A stretch of 64,000 bases of DNA from Bacilli bacterium (lineage in GTDB: Bacteria; Bacillota_I; Bacilli_A; RFN20; CAG-826): contig JAKSHZ010000002.1 in assembly GCA_024399115.1 (NCBI GenBank), positions 100,868 to 164,867 on the forward strand, written 5' to 3'. Under the pieces are notes generated by a model. The model was given only the letters and a program-made list of their open reading frames with translations. It searched no databases and was not told where the DNA came from. Positions within the stretch are counted from its first letter, which is position 1, and every line of letters starts with the position of its first letter. Of this stretch, positions 47,886 to 56,900 are shown piece after piece. Position numbers and translations under genes: made by a program.

Positions 47886-47891
47886 TATAAT
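47886..47891 (+). promoter_or_regulatory. -10 box of ppiB
   Basis: TATAAT followed by GGAGGG (47898-47903) and ATG 47910. Confidence 0.5.
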
Positions 47892-47909
47892 AATTATGGA
47901 GGGAATAAA

Positions 47910-48386
47910 ATGAAAGCTATTATTACTGTTAAAGACTACGGTACTATCAAGGTTGAATTAAATCCAGAACAAGCACCAATTACTGTTGAAAACTTTGTAA
48001 AACTAGCAAAAAGTGGGTTTTATAAGGGCCTAACATTCCACAGAGTCATTAAAAATTTCATGATTCAAGGCGGATGTCCAAAAGGAAATGGTACTGGAGG
48101 ACCAGGATATTCCATTAAAGGAGAATTCAGAGCTAACGGAGTAAATAACTCAATATCTCATAAAAGAGGTGTTATTTCTATGGCAAGAGCGTATGATCCA
48201 GATAGTGCTGGAAGTCAATTCTTTATTATGCATAAGGATGGACCATATTTAGATGGACAATATGCAGCTTTTGGGGAAACAATTGAAGGTATTGAAGTAG
48301 TCGACAAAATTGCTTCTGTTCGTACATCTCCTAGCGATAAACCATTAACTCCTGTTGTAATTGAATCAGTTATCATCGAGGACTAA
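47910..48386 (+). CDS. ppiB: Cyclophilin-type peptidyl-prolyl isomerase
   Basis: 158 residues from MKAIITVKDYG, chosen because GGAGGG is six bases upstream; an in-frame codon 21 residues earlier would include the promoter. Speeds proline isomerisation during folding in the cytosol. Motifs: FHRVIKNFMIQGGCPKGNGTGGPG, ISMARAYDPDSAGSQFFIM and YAAFGETIEGIEVVDKI. No signal peptide. Confidence 0.94.
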   Translation: MKAIITVKDYGTIKVELNPEQAPITVENFVKLAKSGFYKGLTFHRVIKNFMIQGGCPKGNGTGGPGYSIKGEFRANGVNNSISHKRGVISMARAYDPDSAGSQFFIMHKDGPYLDGQYAAFGETIEGIEVVDKIASVRTSPSDKPLTPVVIESVIIED

Positions 48387-49834
48387 TTAGTTTTAAAAGA
48401 GAGTATTTAAGCGAAATTTATTTATAATGTTTTTTTAAAAAAATTTTATAAAAAATTCCGCTTTTTTTATGCATAAAATATATCTTTGATATATATGGTT
48501 AAAATTTTAATAATATTTTGGTACGAAAATTTCAAACAAAATCAGCATTATATTTGCTTAAAATCGCAATAATTTGATAAAAGTCATCTGCATTGATGTC
48601 AAAAACGGGCTATTTTTGCATAAATCTATTATGAAAATATAGGTTAACATCTGTGGAGTTAACTGCTTTTTAATTAGTTATTATTTTCCAATGAATTCCT
48701 AAAATTAGATCTATTTACGACGTAACACGGAATTTTGCGTTAAATTTAAGGCTATATTACCGATTTTTTTACAAAGGTAAACAAATATTTATTTAAATAT
48801 ACGTAACGCATTAAAATCGGTATGTATTGGTATATATTCTAAAAGTCATAGGTATAGTAGCTTTAAAAAGTTAACATAGAATTTAAAATAGTTTTTATCT
48901 AAAAAAGTGCATAAATTTCTAAAAAATCAATATAACCTACATAATGATATATATTCCTAATGATAACTGCTACGAAATAAGGTAACCCATCTTAAAAATT
49001 GATGTCTAAAAACGTAACCTTTGAGTATGTGTGACCGTTATCTAAAAAATATAGAGTATGACTGTTGTTTTTGGTGCAGTTTTGTATGATTTTTATAAGA
49101 AATTTTCGCACAAATATTAAATTAATATTTTAATAATTGAACTATAAAATGTTTTGGTTATATTTTTCAATATTGCCAATTTTTATATACTATGTATATA
49201 TAATTTTGAAACATCAATTTTTTGTCGAAATTTTGAAGTTAAAAGTCGTTTGAAATCTTGCCAAAATCTATATGAAAAAATTCAAAATCTTTTATCGCGA
49301 ATTTGGTATTAAAATTTAGAGACATTTCTATCTCTGTATAACGACTGTTTTTGCGTATTTTTTTATATTTTTAGCCAGTTTGCCTAAGACTAAAACATGC
49401 TCTGTTAATCAATGCTTGTATTAGTAGATAAAAGCCATTAGACATACTTGATTGATTTTCAAACGACGCTCAAATTACCTATTTTTTCGGCTTTAAAACG
49501 ATATTTATTAAAATTTTACTCAAGACTATACTACATTACATAATTCTAAAGAGAAAAATGGCCTTTTTGATTTGGGCGTTTAATTTCATAACACCGCATG
49601 CGTAAAGAAGAGTGAAAATTTACAAAGTTTTAAGAGCGTAAGAAGAGAGCAATTTCTCTTTTGCTGTTGGAGATCAGCTGTTCGATTTAATAAGCTTAAA
49701 TAGGCTAAAAAAGCTGTTAGGAGCAAGTTATTAAGAAGAATAGAATAGATATACGCCTGAAACAATGAAAAAAAGCCTCTTAGAGGCTTATATATTTTTT
49801 GGTCGAGAATTAACTAGATTTTATGGTAAGGACC
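48387..49834. other. Gene-free AT-rich region of about 1.45 kb
   Basis: No open frame above 60 codons and no AGGAGG-type site before a start codon on either strand. It is visibly more AT-rich than the genes around it. Structures seen: an enclosing stem TACCGATTTT (48758-48767) with AAAATCGGTA (48813-48822), containing TTTAC-AAAG-GTAAA and ATATTTA-TT-TAAATAT hairpins; TATATAC-TAT-GTATATA near 49185; five irregular TCTAAAA copies (48838, 48898, 48918, 49005, 49041); several CGTAAC words. I see no tRNA, rRNA, tmRNA or RNase P signatures. It may be an unknown noncoding RNA locus or a decayed remnant. Confidence 0.6.
49773..49796. terminator. Terminator after the PTS IIC-like gene
   Basis: AAGCCTC-TTA-GAGGCTT. 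On the minus strand it is followed by seven T, so it stops the transporter transcript. On the plus strand ATATATTTTTT follows. Confidence 0.85.
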
Positions 49835-50941
49835 TTATAAGAGCTTGAAATCGCCGTCTTTGATCCAGCCTAATTTTCTGAATAATAAATCAATAAAGAA
49901 CGTTAAGACAATTGGAAGGATGATTTGCAATCCAAAGATACCAATCCATGTATTAAGAGTATTGCCCATTGATGAGAAAGTTCCAATTTGTCCAACGAAT
50001 CCTGCGGTTCCCATTCCTGCAGATGAACCGAAACATTCAATTTTAAAAATGCATGTAGAAATAGGGCCTAAAATAGCGGATACGATGATTGTTGGTAACC
50101 AAATGATTGGTTTTTTGATGATGTTTGAGAATTGAAGCATTGATGTTCCTACGCCAATGCTAAATACTTGCCCGATTGTATTGTCTTTTCTAGATTGAAT
50201 AGCAATACCAACCATCTGTGTAGAACATCCAATGACTGCGGCGCCACTTGCAATAGCTAATCCAGGCATATTACCAGTGAAAATCATAGCAGCAATAGCT
50301 GCGCTACTAATTGGAGCTGTTAATGCCATACCCATGAGTACTGAAACAATGATGCCCATTAAGAATGGAACAGTAGTTGTTCCTTTAGCAATTAACCATT
50401 GAACTCCGTATGTGATGTAAGATGATGGATAGCGAACGCCTAAAGAAATAATGAATCCTAAAGAAACTCCAAGTAATGGAATTAATAAGATGTCCATTGA
50501 TGTCTTTTTACTAAATATGACCTTCATCAATAATGCAACTGCAATGCAGACTAAGTAAATAGTGAGTGGATCACCAACCTTTAACGCATCAGAAACAATT
50601 GGTAATTGAGTTGTTTTATCCATACCCATTGAGAAGTATGCTGTGATTTCACCAACTGCGCCAAGGACTATAGTCTTTAACGAGTCAAATTTTAATGAAA
50701 TCGCTATACCTACGCCGATTCCAGCGCCTGTAAGGATTTTTAATACAGATGAAACGCCTGTATTATTTGTGTTTGTTCCGAGTGCTTTTGCAAGAAAAGC
50801 AAAGAACGAATTGCTCGACAAAAGGTCAAATAATGAACCGATTGTTGAGAAAATTGTGCCTATGATTAATGTGGCAAATAGGCCGCTTGCCATACCGCTG
50901 AGGGTAACGACTATAAAGTCTAAAATCTTATTTTTCTTCAT
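49835..50941 (-). CDS. PTS IIC-like membrane transporter (PTS_EIIC_2 type)
   Basis: 368 residues with about ten membrane spans. Family hallmarks are the start KILDFIVVTLSGMASGLFATLIIGTI, TGAGIGVGIAISL, MALTAPISSAAIAAMIFTGNMPGLAIASGAAVIGCSTQMVG, and the C-terminal MGTAGFVGQIGT. Related proteins are annotated as PTS sugar transporter subunit IIC but usually have no IIA or IIB partner beside them, and none is here, so sugar phosphorylation is uncertain. ATG 50941 is used instead of an upstream TTG (50950) that lies in the -10 box. It is isolated between a terminator and a divergent kinase operon. Confidence 0.82.
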   Translation of the reverse strand: MKKNKILDFIVVTLSGMASGLFATLIIGTIFSTIGSLFDLLSSNSFFAFLAKALGTNTNNTGVSSVLKILTGAGIGVGIAISLKFDSLKTIVLGAVGEITAYFSMGMDKTTQLPIVSDALKVGDPLTIYLVCIAVALLMKVIFSKKTSMDILLIPLLGVSLGFIISLGVRYPSSYITYGVQWLIAKGTTTVPFLMGIIVSVLMGMALTAPISSAAIAAMIFTGNMPGLAIASGAAVIGCSTQMVGIAIQSRKDNTIGQVFSIGVGTSMLQFSNIIKKPIIWLPTIIVSAILGPISTCIFKIECFGSSAGMGTAGFVGQIGTFSSMGNTLNTWIGIFGLQIILPIVLTFFIDLLFRKLGWIKDGDFKLL

Positions 50942-50949
50942 AAATATCA

Positions 50950-50977
50950 ATTATAGATATTTAATCTCGAATTTCAA
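50950..50977 (-). promoter_or_regulatory. Promoter of the PTS IIC-like gene
   Basis: TTGAAA (50977-50972), 16 bases, TATAAT (50955-50950). The ATG is 8 bases after the -10, so the mRNA begins at or within two bases of the start codon. Confidence 0.65.
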
Positions 50978-51083
50978 TATGCAAGATTTATAAATTTTAT
51001 ATAAATTATTTCAGTCAATTATGTTGTTTTATTTATACTATTTTCCTATTTTATTTTTAATAAGAACTCCAAAGCGTATTATT

Positions 51084-51105
51084 AGTTCATACGAACTTTT
51101 ATAGT
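51084..51105 (+). promoter_or_regulatory. Palindrome and -10 of the phosphorelay operon
   Basis: AGTTC-ATAC-GAACT (51084-51097) is an inverted repeat placed just before a -10-like TATAGT (51100-51105). CGAGG before ATG 51129 is the ribosome site. The palindrome has GTTC-N4-GAAC order, the opposite of a Bacillus LexA box. Confidence 0.45.
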
Positions 51106-51128
51106 AAATATCAGTTTTACGAGGTTAT

Positions 51129-53507
51129 ATGCAACAGATTCAAATCCCTTACAAGAATAGCCCTGATTTTATCAACAAACTGCTCCAATTAAGAAATTAT
51201 TTTGAAGATAATGACTTAAAGCAGGCTCTTTTTTATGTGAACTGGGTAGGAGAAGTTAAAAATAAGCTTTTTACTGTATGCGATAAAATTGAAGAAATTT
51301 TCCCTGAATCAATTTATTACGGAAATGAAACGTCTGGAAATATTGCATCAGGAGAACTTGGATTTGGAATTAATATTACTGTCTATCTATTTGAAAGTGA
51401 CAAAACAAAACTCGATTTAGTTTGGGTTGAAAAAGGAAGTAAAGTTCCTACACTCCAAGCTCTATGGAACGTTTGTAGAAACAAAAAGAATCTTAAAGGT
51501 GTTGAGTTATTACCTACTATTTCCTATGCAGAATTTTTAAAAATTGATAAATGTGCACCAGATTTAGACGATAACATTGTCATATTTGGTGGCACTGCGG
51601 CTCAGTACGATATTCCTTTTCCTAAATCTGATGTAATTGCTAAAAATCATGGAAGAAGTAGTGATGCAATGGTAGTTTTACTATATTCTGGTGAAGATTT
51701 GCATTTTGATTCTGATTATGTTTTAGGATGGCAAGGTTTAGGCAAACTTTTTACAGTTACAAAGGCTTCAGGAAATACAATCGAGGAACTGGATGGTATC
51801 GTTCCATATAAAATTTATCAGGAGTATTTAGGTCCTGATGTTACAGATAAAGAAGCTATTATATTCCCTCTTATCGTTTATGAAGATGGTTATGAGTTTA
51901 TCAGAAATGCTAGAGACTATATTTCTGGTGGAACTATGGATATGTTCGTTGAAATACCAGTAGGAACGAAAGTAAGACTCTCATATGGTGATAAGAACAC
52001 TGTTTTAAGCGATATTCACGAAACTGTTATGAAGATCGCAAAAACTCGTGCAGAAGGTATTAGAACATACTCTTGTGCTGCAAGAAGATTATTCTGGGGC
52101 GATGATGAAATAAGTAGAGAAACTACTTCTTTAAATAAGGTTGCTCCTGTATGTGGTTTCTATTCAAGTGGTGAAATTATTAAATTTGGCAAGAAGTTAA
52201 GAATTTGTAATGAAACACTATCTATTATTTCCCTATGGGAATTTGAGGGACGCGATAATAACGAAGATGAATTCTCTACAGTTGAGTCAGATAAATCTAT
52301 GACATCTCGTCTTGCATATTTTACAAGAAAAGTTACACAAGAACTTGAAGAGAATATCACAGATGCAGAAGCGGCTAATAAAGCTAAATCAACCTTCTTA
52401 TTTAATATGTCTCACGATATTAGAACTCCATTAAATGCAATTATTGGTTTTACCAATATTGCTGAAAGAGACATTAAGAATACTAAAAAAGCTTTTGACG
52501 CAATTCGAAAGGTTCATAACTCTACTGAAATTCTTTTATCTATCATTAACGATGTTTTGGATATGAGTAGAATTGAGAGCGGCAAAGCGACTTTAAAGGT
52601 AGAAGATCTTGAAATCGGAGATATTTACAAACACACCAACTTAGTTTTAAAGACTTTAGCTTCATCTAAAAACGTTAACTTGTTGTACAAGGAAGAAAAC
52701 GTTAAAACTCGCTATGTAAAGGTGGATGAGAACGTTTTACAAAGGGTTTTAATGAATATTATTTCAAACGCAATCAAGTATACAAATGAAGGTGGACATG
52801 TTGAAGTTACTATTAGAGAAATTGATTCGTCTTCTCCTAATAAAGCGCATTTTACTATTAGTGTTAAAGATGATGGAATCGGTATGAGCGAAGAATTTCA
52901 ACAACACATGTTTGAAGAATTTGCTCGTGAAAAGACTTCAACAGTCAGTGGTATTCAAGGAACTGGTTTAGGATTGCCTTTGGCTAATAGGTTGACTAAA
53001 TTAATGGGTGGATCAATATATGTCGAAAGCAAGCAAGGAGTAGGGTCTACTTTTACAGTTGATGTCGAGTTTGAAAAAGCAAATGATGGCGAATTAACAA
53101 TCGGAAAACCTGAAGCAGAAACCACATTTGATTTCACAGGAAAACGCGCATTAATCGTTGAAGATAACGAGTTGAATAGAGAAATTGGCATCGATATTAT
53201 GACTGAGTCTGGTATTGTCGCTGACGCTGCACGTAATGGTTTAGAGGCAGTTAATATTCTTAAAGAAAAAGGCCCAGATTATTACGATTTCATCTTAATG
53301 GATATTCAAATGCCTGTGATGAACGGCTTTGATGCTACCAAAGCAATTAGAAGCATGTATCCAAATGATAAAATCATCATTATTGCAGTTTCTGCAAACG
53401 CATTTAATGAGGATAAAATTGCTTCAACTAACGCTGGTATGAATGACCACGTTGCAAAACCAATTGATATTGCGACATTGAAAAAGACAATGGCGAAATA
53501 TTTATAA
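51129..53507 (+). CDS. FIST-domain hybrid sensor histidine kinase
   Basis: 792 residues, no membrane span, so a cytosolic sensor. Residues ~25-370 match FIST N and C sensor domains, thought to bind small ligands such as amino acids (NETSGNIASGE, DAMVVLLYSGEDLHFDS, APVCGFYSSGEI). A coiled linker leads to HisKA with H429 in FNMSHDIRTPLNAI, then HATPase_c (NIISNAIKYTNEGG, DDGIGMSEEF, GTGLGLPLANRL) and a C-terminal receiver with D725 in FILMDIQMPVMNG and Lys in HVAKPID. The downstream HPt gene and a receiver in the third gene complete a relay. Probably cotranscribed with the HPt gene 27 bases on. Confidence 0.93.
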   Translation: MQQIQIPYKNSPDFINKLLQLRNYFEDNDLKQALFYVNWVGEVKNKLFTVCDKIEEIFPESIYYGNETSGNIASGELGFGINITVYLFESDKTKLDLVWVEKGSKVPTLQALWNVCRNKKNLKGVELLPTISYAEFLKIDKCAPDLDDNIVIFGGTAAQYDIPFPKSDVIAKNHGRSSDAMVVLLYSGEDLHFDSDYVLGWQGLGKLFTVTKASGNTIEELDGIVPYKIYQEYLGPDVTDKEAIIFPLIVYEDGYEFIRNARDYISGGTMDMFVEIPVGTKVRLSYGDKNTVLSDIHETVMKIAKTRAEGIRTYSCAARRLFWGDDEISRETTSLNKVAPVCGFYSSGEIIKFGKKLRICNETLSIISLWEFEGRDNNEDEFSTVESDKSMTSRLAYFTRKVTQELEENITDAEAANKAKSTFLFNMSHDIRTPLNAIIGFTNIAERDIKNTKKAFDAIRKVHNSTEILLSIINDVLDMSRIESGKATLKVEDLEIGDIYKHTNLVLKTLASSKNVNLLYKEENVKTRYVKVDENVLQRVLMNIISNAIKYTNEGGHVEVTIREIDSSSPNKAHFTISVKDDGIGMSEEFQQHMFEEFAREKTSTVSGIQGTGLGLPLANRLTKLMGGSIYVESKQGVGSTFTVDVEFEKANDGELTIGKPEAETTFDFTGKRALIVEDNELNREIGIDIMTESGIVADAARNGLEAVNILKEKGPDYYDFILMDIQMPVMNGFDATKAIRSMYPNDKIIIIAVSANAFNEDKIASTNAGMNDHVAKPIDIATLKKTMAKYL

Positions 53508-53534
53508 AGATTTTTACTGGAAGGAGGTTTCTAT

Positions 53535-53882
53535 ATGACAATCAAAGAATTTTATGATCAAGTAAATGGTTCTTATAACTCTTTATTAGAACGTATTGGA
53601 TCTGAAGAACGCGCTGCTAAATATTTAAAGATGCTCAAATTAGACCCATCATATAACGAGTTGAAAGCTGCAATTGAAAGAAAAGATTTTGAAACTGCAT
53701 TTAGAAGCATTCATACGCTTAAGGGCGTCAGTTTAAATTTAGCATTAGACAGCTTATATGAAGCTAGTGTTACTTTAACTGAGATCTTTAGGCACTATAG
53801 CGGTGAAGATTATCAAGTTGCTTATGATAAGGTAAGTGAAGTTTACGAAAAGATCATGAGCGCAATCGATCTTCTCGACTAA
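53535..53882 (+). CDS. HPt phosphotransfer protein
   Basis: 115 residues, all helical. The phosphate-accepting His is H60 in SIHTLKGVSLNLAL, the standard HxLKG motif. It should take phosphate from the receiver D725 of the FIST kinase and pass it to another receiver, most simply that of the TetR-HD-GYP-GGDEF protein downstream. AAGGAGG lies before the ATG. Confidence 0.92.
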   Translation: MTIKEFYDQVNGSYNSLLERIGSEERAAKYLKMLKLDPSYNELKAAIERKDFETAFRSIHTLKGVSLNLALDSLYEASVTLTEIFRHYSGEDYQVAYDKVSEVYEKIMSAIDLLD

Positions 53883-53922
53883 CGTTCAAGTAAAAGAAAT
53901 TGAAAAAATTTCGAAAAATGAC

Positions 53923-53951
53923 TTGTCTTTATATTTTATATACTCTATACT
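53923..53951 (+). promoter_or_regulatory. Promoter of the TetR-HD-GYP-GGDEF gene
   Basis: TTGTCT (53923-53928), 17 bases, TATACT (53946-53951): near-consensus spacing and sequence. The start of transcription would fall inside the first operator repeat. Confidence 0.7.
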
Positions 53952-53981
53952 AAATCAACGTTTAGTAAATCAATGTTTACT
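53950..53981. promoter_or_regulatory. Tandem palindromic operator
   Basis: TAAATCAACGTTTA (53951-53964) and TAAATCAATGTTTA (53966-53979) are direct repeats one base apart. Each is itself a palindrome (CTAAA-N6-TTTAG and AGTAAA-N6-TTTACT). They overlap the transcription start and lie 14 bases before a TetR-domain gene, the usual layout of a TetR autoregulatory operator. Confidence 0.65.
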
Positions 53982-53993
53982 GAATGAAATATT

Positions 53994-56900
53994 ATGACTA
54001 GAAGAGAAGAACAAAAATTATTAACATCTAAGGCAATATTAAGCGCAAGTTTAATAGTTTTTGGTGATTTAGATTTCAATACAGCTACCTTTAGTGATAT
54101 TTCTAAAATCGCAAAAGTTACAAACGGCCTCATAGTCCAACGTTTTGGATCTAAAGAGGCTTTATTTTTGCAATTAGTTAACGAAAATATCACTTCAAAA
54201 GCTCCATCTTTTGATAATTGCGAAACTTTAAACGATGCAATTTTACTCATTATATCTTTTGTTAAAAACATCGCTATTAGTTCTTTTGAAGCAATTAAAT
54301 TCGGATATAAGGTTACTCAATCTTATGCAAGCATTCCTCAAAAAGCAAAAGATGCCTTCCTTTCTTTATATATAAATACTAAGTTAGAAAGAATTTTTAG
54401 CGCTGCTATTTCTGAAGGAAAGATTAATGCTGCAAACGGATTTGAAGCTTTTATAAACTTCTTCTCTGGATGTTGCGAATTAACTTACGGTTATTACAAA
54501 GCTGATAATGGATTGCCATCAAACGATGCATATTTATCTTTATTTAAAAAGATGAGTGCTTTAGATGGAGCAAAATCTGCAAGCAATAGTCATTCTCATG
54601 TTTTTGATAACATTTCAGATAATTCGTTACAACTTTATAACGTATTTACTTGGTATTGTGAAATCGGAGAAGAAACTGAACCACGCTTATTCTTCCCAGC
54701 TGAAGTTTTGGCTAGAGCAGGAATTTCAAAAAATATAACGCCAGAAAAAACTTATAGATTCATCCTTGATCGAGTTGATAATGATGATGTTGCAGTTATT
54801 AGAGACGCTATTCATAAAATGTATTTAGGTCAATATGTTGAATTTGAATATCATTGGCGCTCTCCAACAATGAAGACTTTATTATATCGTTGTAGTGGAA
54901 AGAGAACTTCTCAAAAGAATGGTGTAAGTAGATTTGAAGGCTTATTACAAAACATTACTCCATTTAAGATGCTTAGAAACACAAATAAAACTCGTAACTT
55001 CTATTTGAATTTATTAGCACCTGATTATGAATACGTAAGCTATATCCGTCTTGGAAAAACTGCTGATGATGACTATGTCGAAGATTTTAAAGCCTCAGAA
55101 TTTTTAAACAAATTAACTGATAACTGGGGACACACAAATAACTTTATGGATAGATTATCAATCGTGGTAGATAAAGTTATGACAGGTGAAGACCATCTTA
55201 GATTTGCTCACGAAGATAACCGTGAAATACTTTTAAGTTCTTTAAGAATCAATGATAGATTCAAAACCAACTTCAAATTAAGACATTATGGGGTTATATA
55301 CAATTACGAGATTATTTTCTTTGCAGATAGAGAAGAAGATAAAACTATCACAGGTCTTATTTGCGGTATTAGATTAGTCAATAGTGCAAGTAAACTTCGT
55401 GAAAGAATTGCTTCGCATTTTGAAACATTCGAACAAACTAAAGATAGAAAGATTGCTGAATTACTTTTAAGTAATCAAGAAGCGGCTTTCTTAATTAATA
55501 CTAAGAATCATACTTTCGAAGTTATTAAATCTACTGGTCATTTCGATAGAAGAAACGATTACATTCCTGATTTCGAAGCATTTATAAAAACATATATTAA
55601 AAGAGATGTTTATTTTGAAGATGTAGAAAGCATGTTGGAAGTTACATCCCTTAGCGCTTTATCTAAGAAATTAGAAACAGTGGGCGCATACACTTTCACT
55701 TATCGTGATATTTCACGTGGTGAACCATATTACTACATCATGCGTGCATCTAAAGGTGACGACGATAATATCGGTATTGTTATTACTAACATTAATGAGG
55801 AATATCATCGCGCTAACCAAGAAAAAGAAGCGTTAGAAGACTCTCTTAGATTTACTCAAGAAGAGTTACATGAAAAAACTCTCGCTATTGAAAGAACTAA
55901 TTCAGTTATCGTCGACTTATTAGGAGACGTTATTGAATCATTTAGAGAAGACGGAATTAAAAATTCTCATAAATTTAAAGGTTTGACATATATTTTAGGC
56001 TGCCAAATCATGGAAGATCATCCAGAACTCAAGCTCGATAGAAAATATATCAGCCAAATTAGTGAAGCGTCAGTTTTACACGACATCGGAAAGATTACAA
56101 TTCCAGATGCAATTCTTTTTAAGAATGAAAAACTTTCAAAAGAAGAATATGAGACTGTAAAATCTCACATCACTAATAACGAAAAATTATTAAGAAAATT
56201 AAAATCCATTTATAACAGAGAATCTTATAGATTAATCATGGATGTTTGTAAGTATCATCATGAAAGATATGATGGTAGTGGATATCCAGATGGTCTAAAG
56301 GGAGATGAGATTCCTTTATCAGCTCAAATCGTAGGTCTTGTTGATGCATATGTTGCGCTTGTTTCAAAACGCGTATATAGGGATGCATACGAAGCTGAAA
56401 CCGCTGTTGATATGATTTTATCTGGTGAATGTGGTAGCTTTAACCCTATCATTTTAGATAGCTTTAAACGCTGCGCAAGACGTTTGTTAAACTATTTAAT
56501 CGATCCAGAAAAAGAAGAAAAAGATTTCAACTTACCTTCTTCTTTAGATTCACATAAGGAAAAAGCTATTTTAAATAGCCAAACAGTCCCAGTAGTCGCG
56601 TATATGGCAGAACAAATGCCTGGTGGATTCTTTATTTATAAGAACGACGCATCTGGAACATTGTTATATTTCAATAACTTCATGGTTAAGTACTTTAACT
56701 GCTCATCAAGAGATGAATTTGTCAAATACGTTAATAACTCATTTAGAGGTATTGTCCACGCAGATGACTATGAAAAGACAATCAATACAATCAAGAATCA
56801 AGTTAATGAATCCGCAGATGATTTAGAACATATTCAATATCGTATTGTTTGTAAGAATGGCGAAACAAAAATCTTTGATCACTATGGACACGTTACTCAC

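Noticed and set aside
48651..48665. TGTGGAGTTAAC as a DnaA box or replication origin in the gene-free region
   Set aside because: Only a partial match to TGTGGATAA and no cluster of such boxes; gyrB-gyrA suggests oriC lies to the left of the window.
50643..50993. Plus-strand open frame over the PTS IIC-like gene
   Set aside because: Antisense of a clear membrane transporter; the encoded peptide has no recognisable features.
51084..51097. LexA box upstream of the FIST kinase
   Set aside because: The half-sites are in the opposite order (GTTC-N4-GAAC) from the Bacillus LexA consensus.
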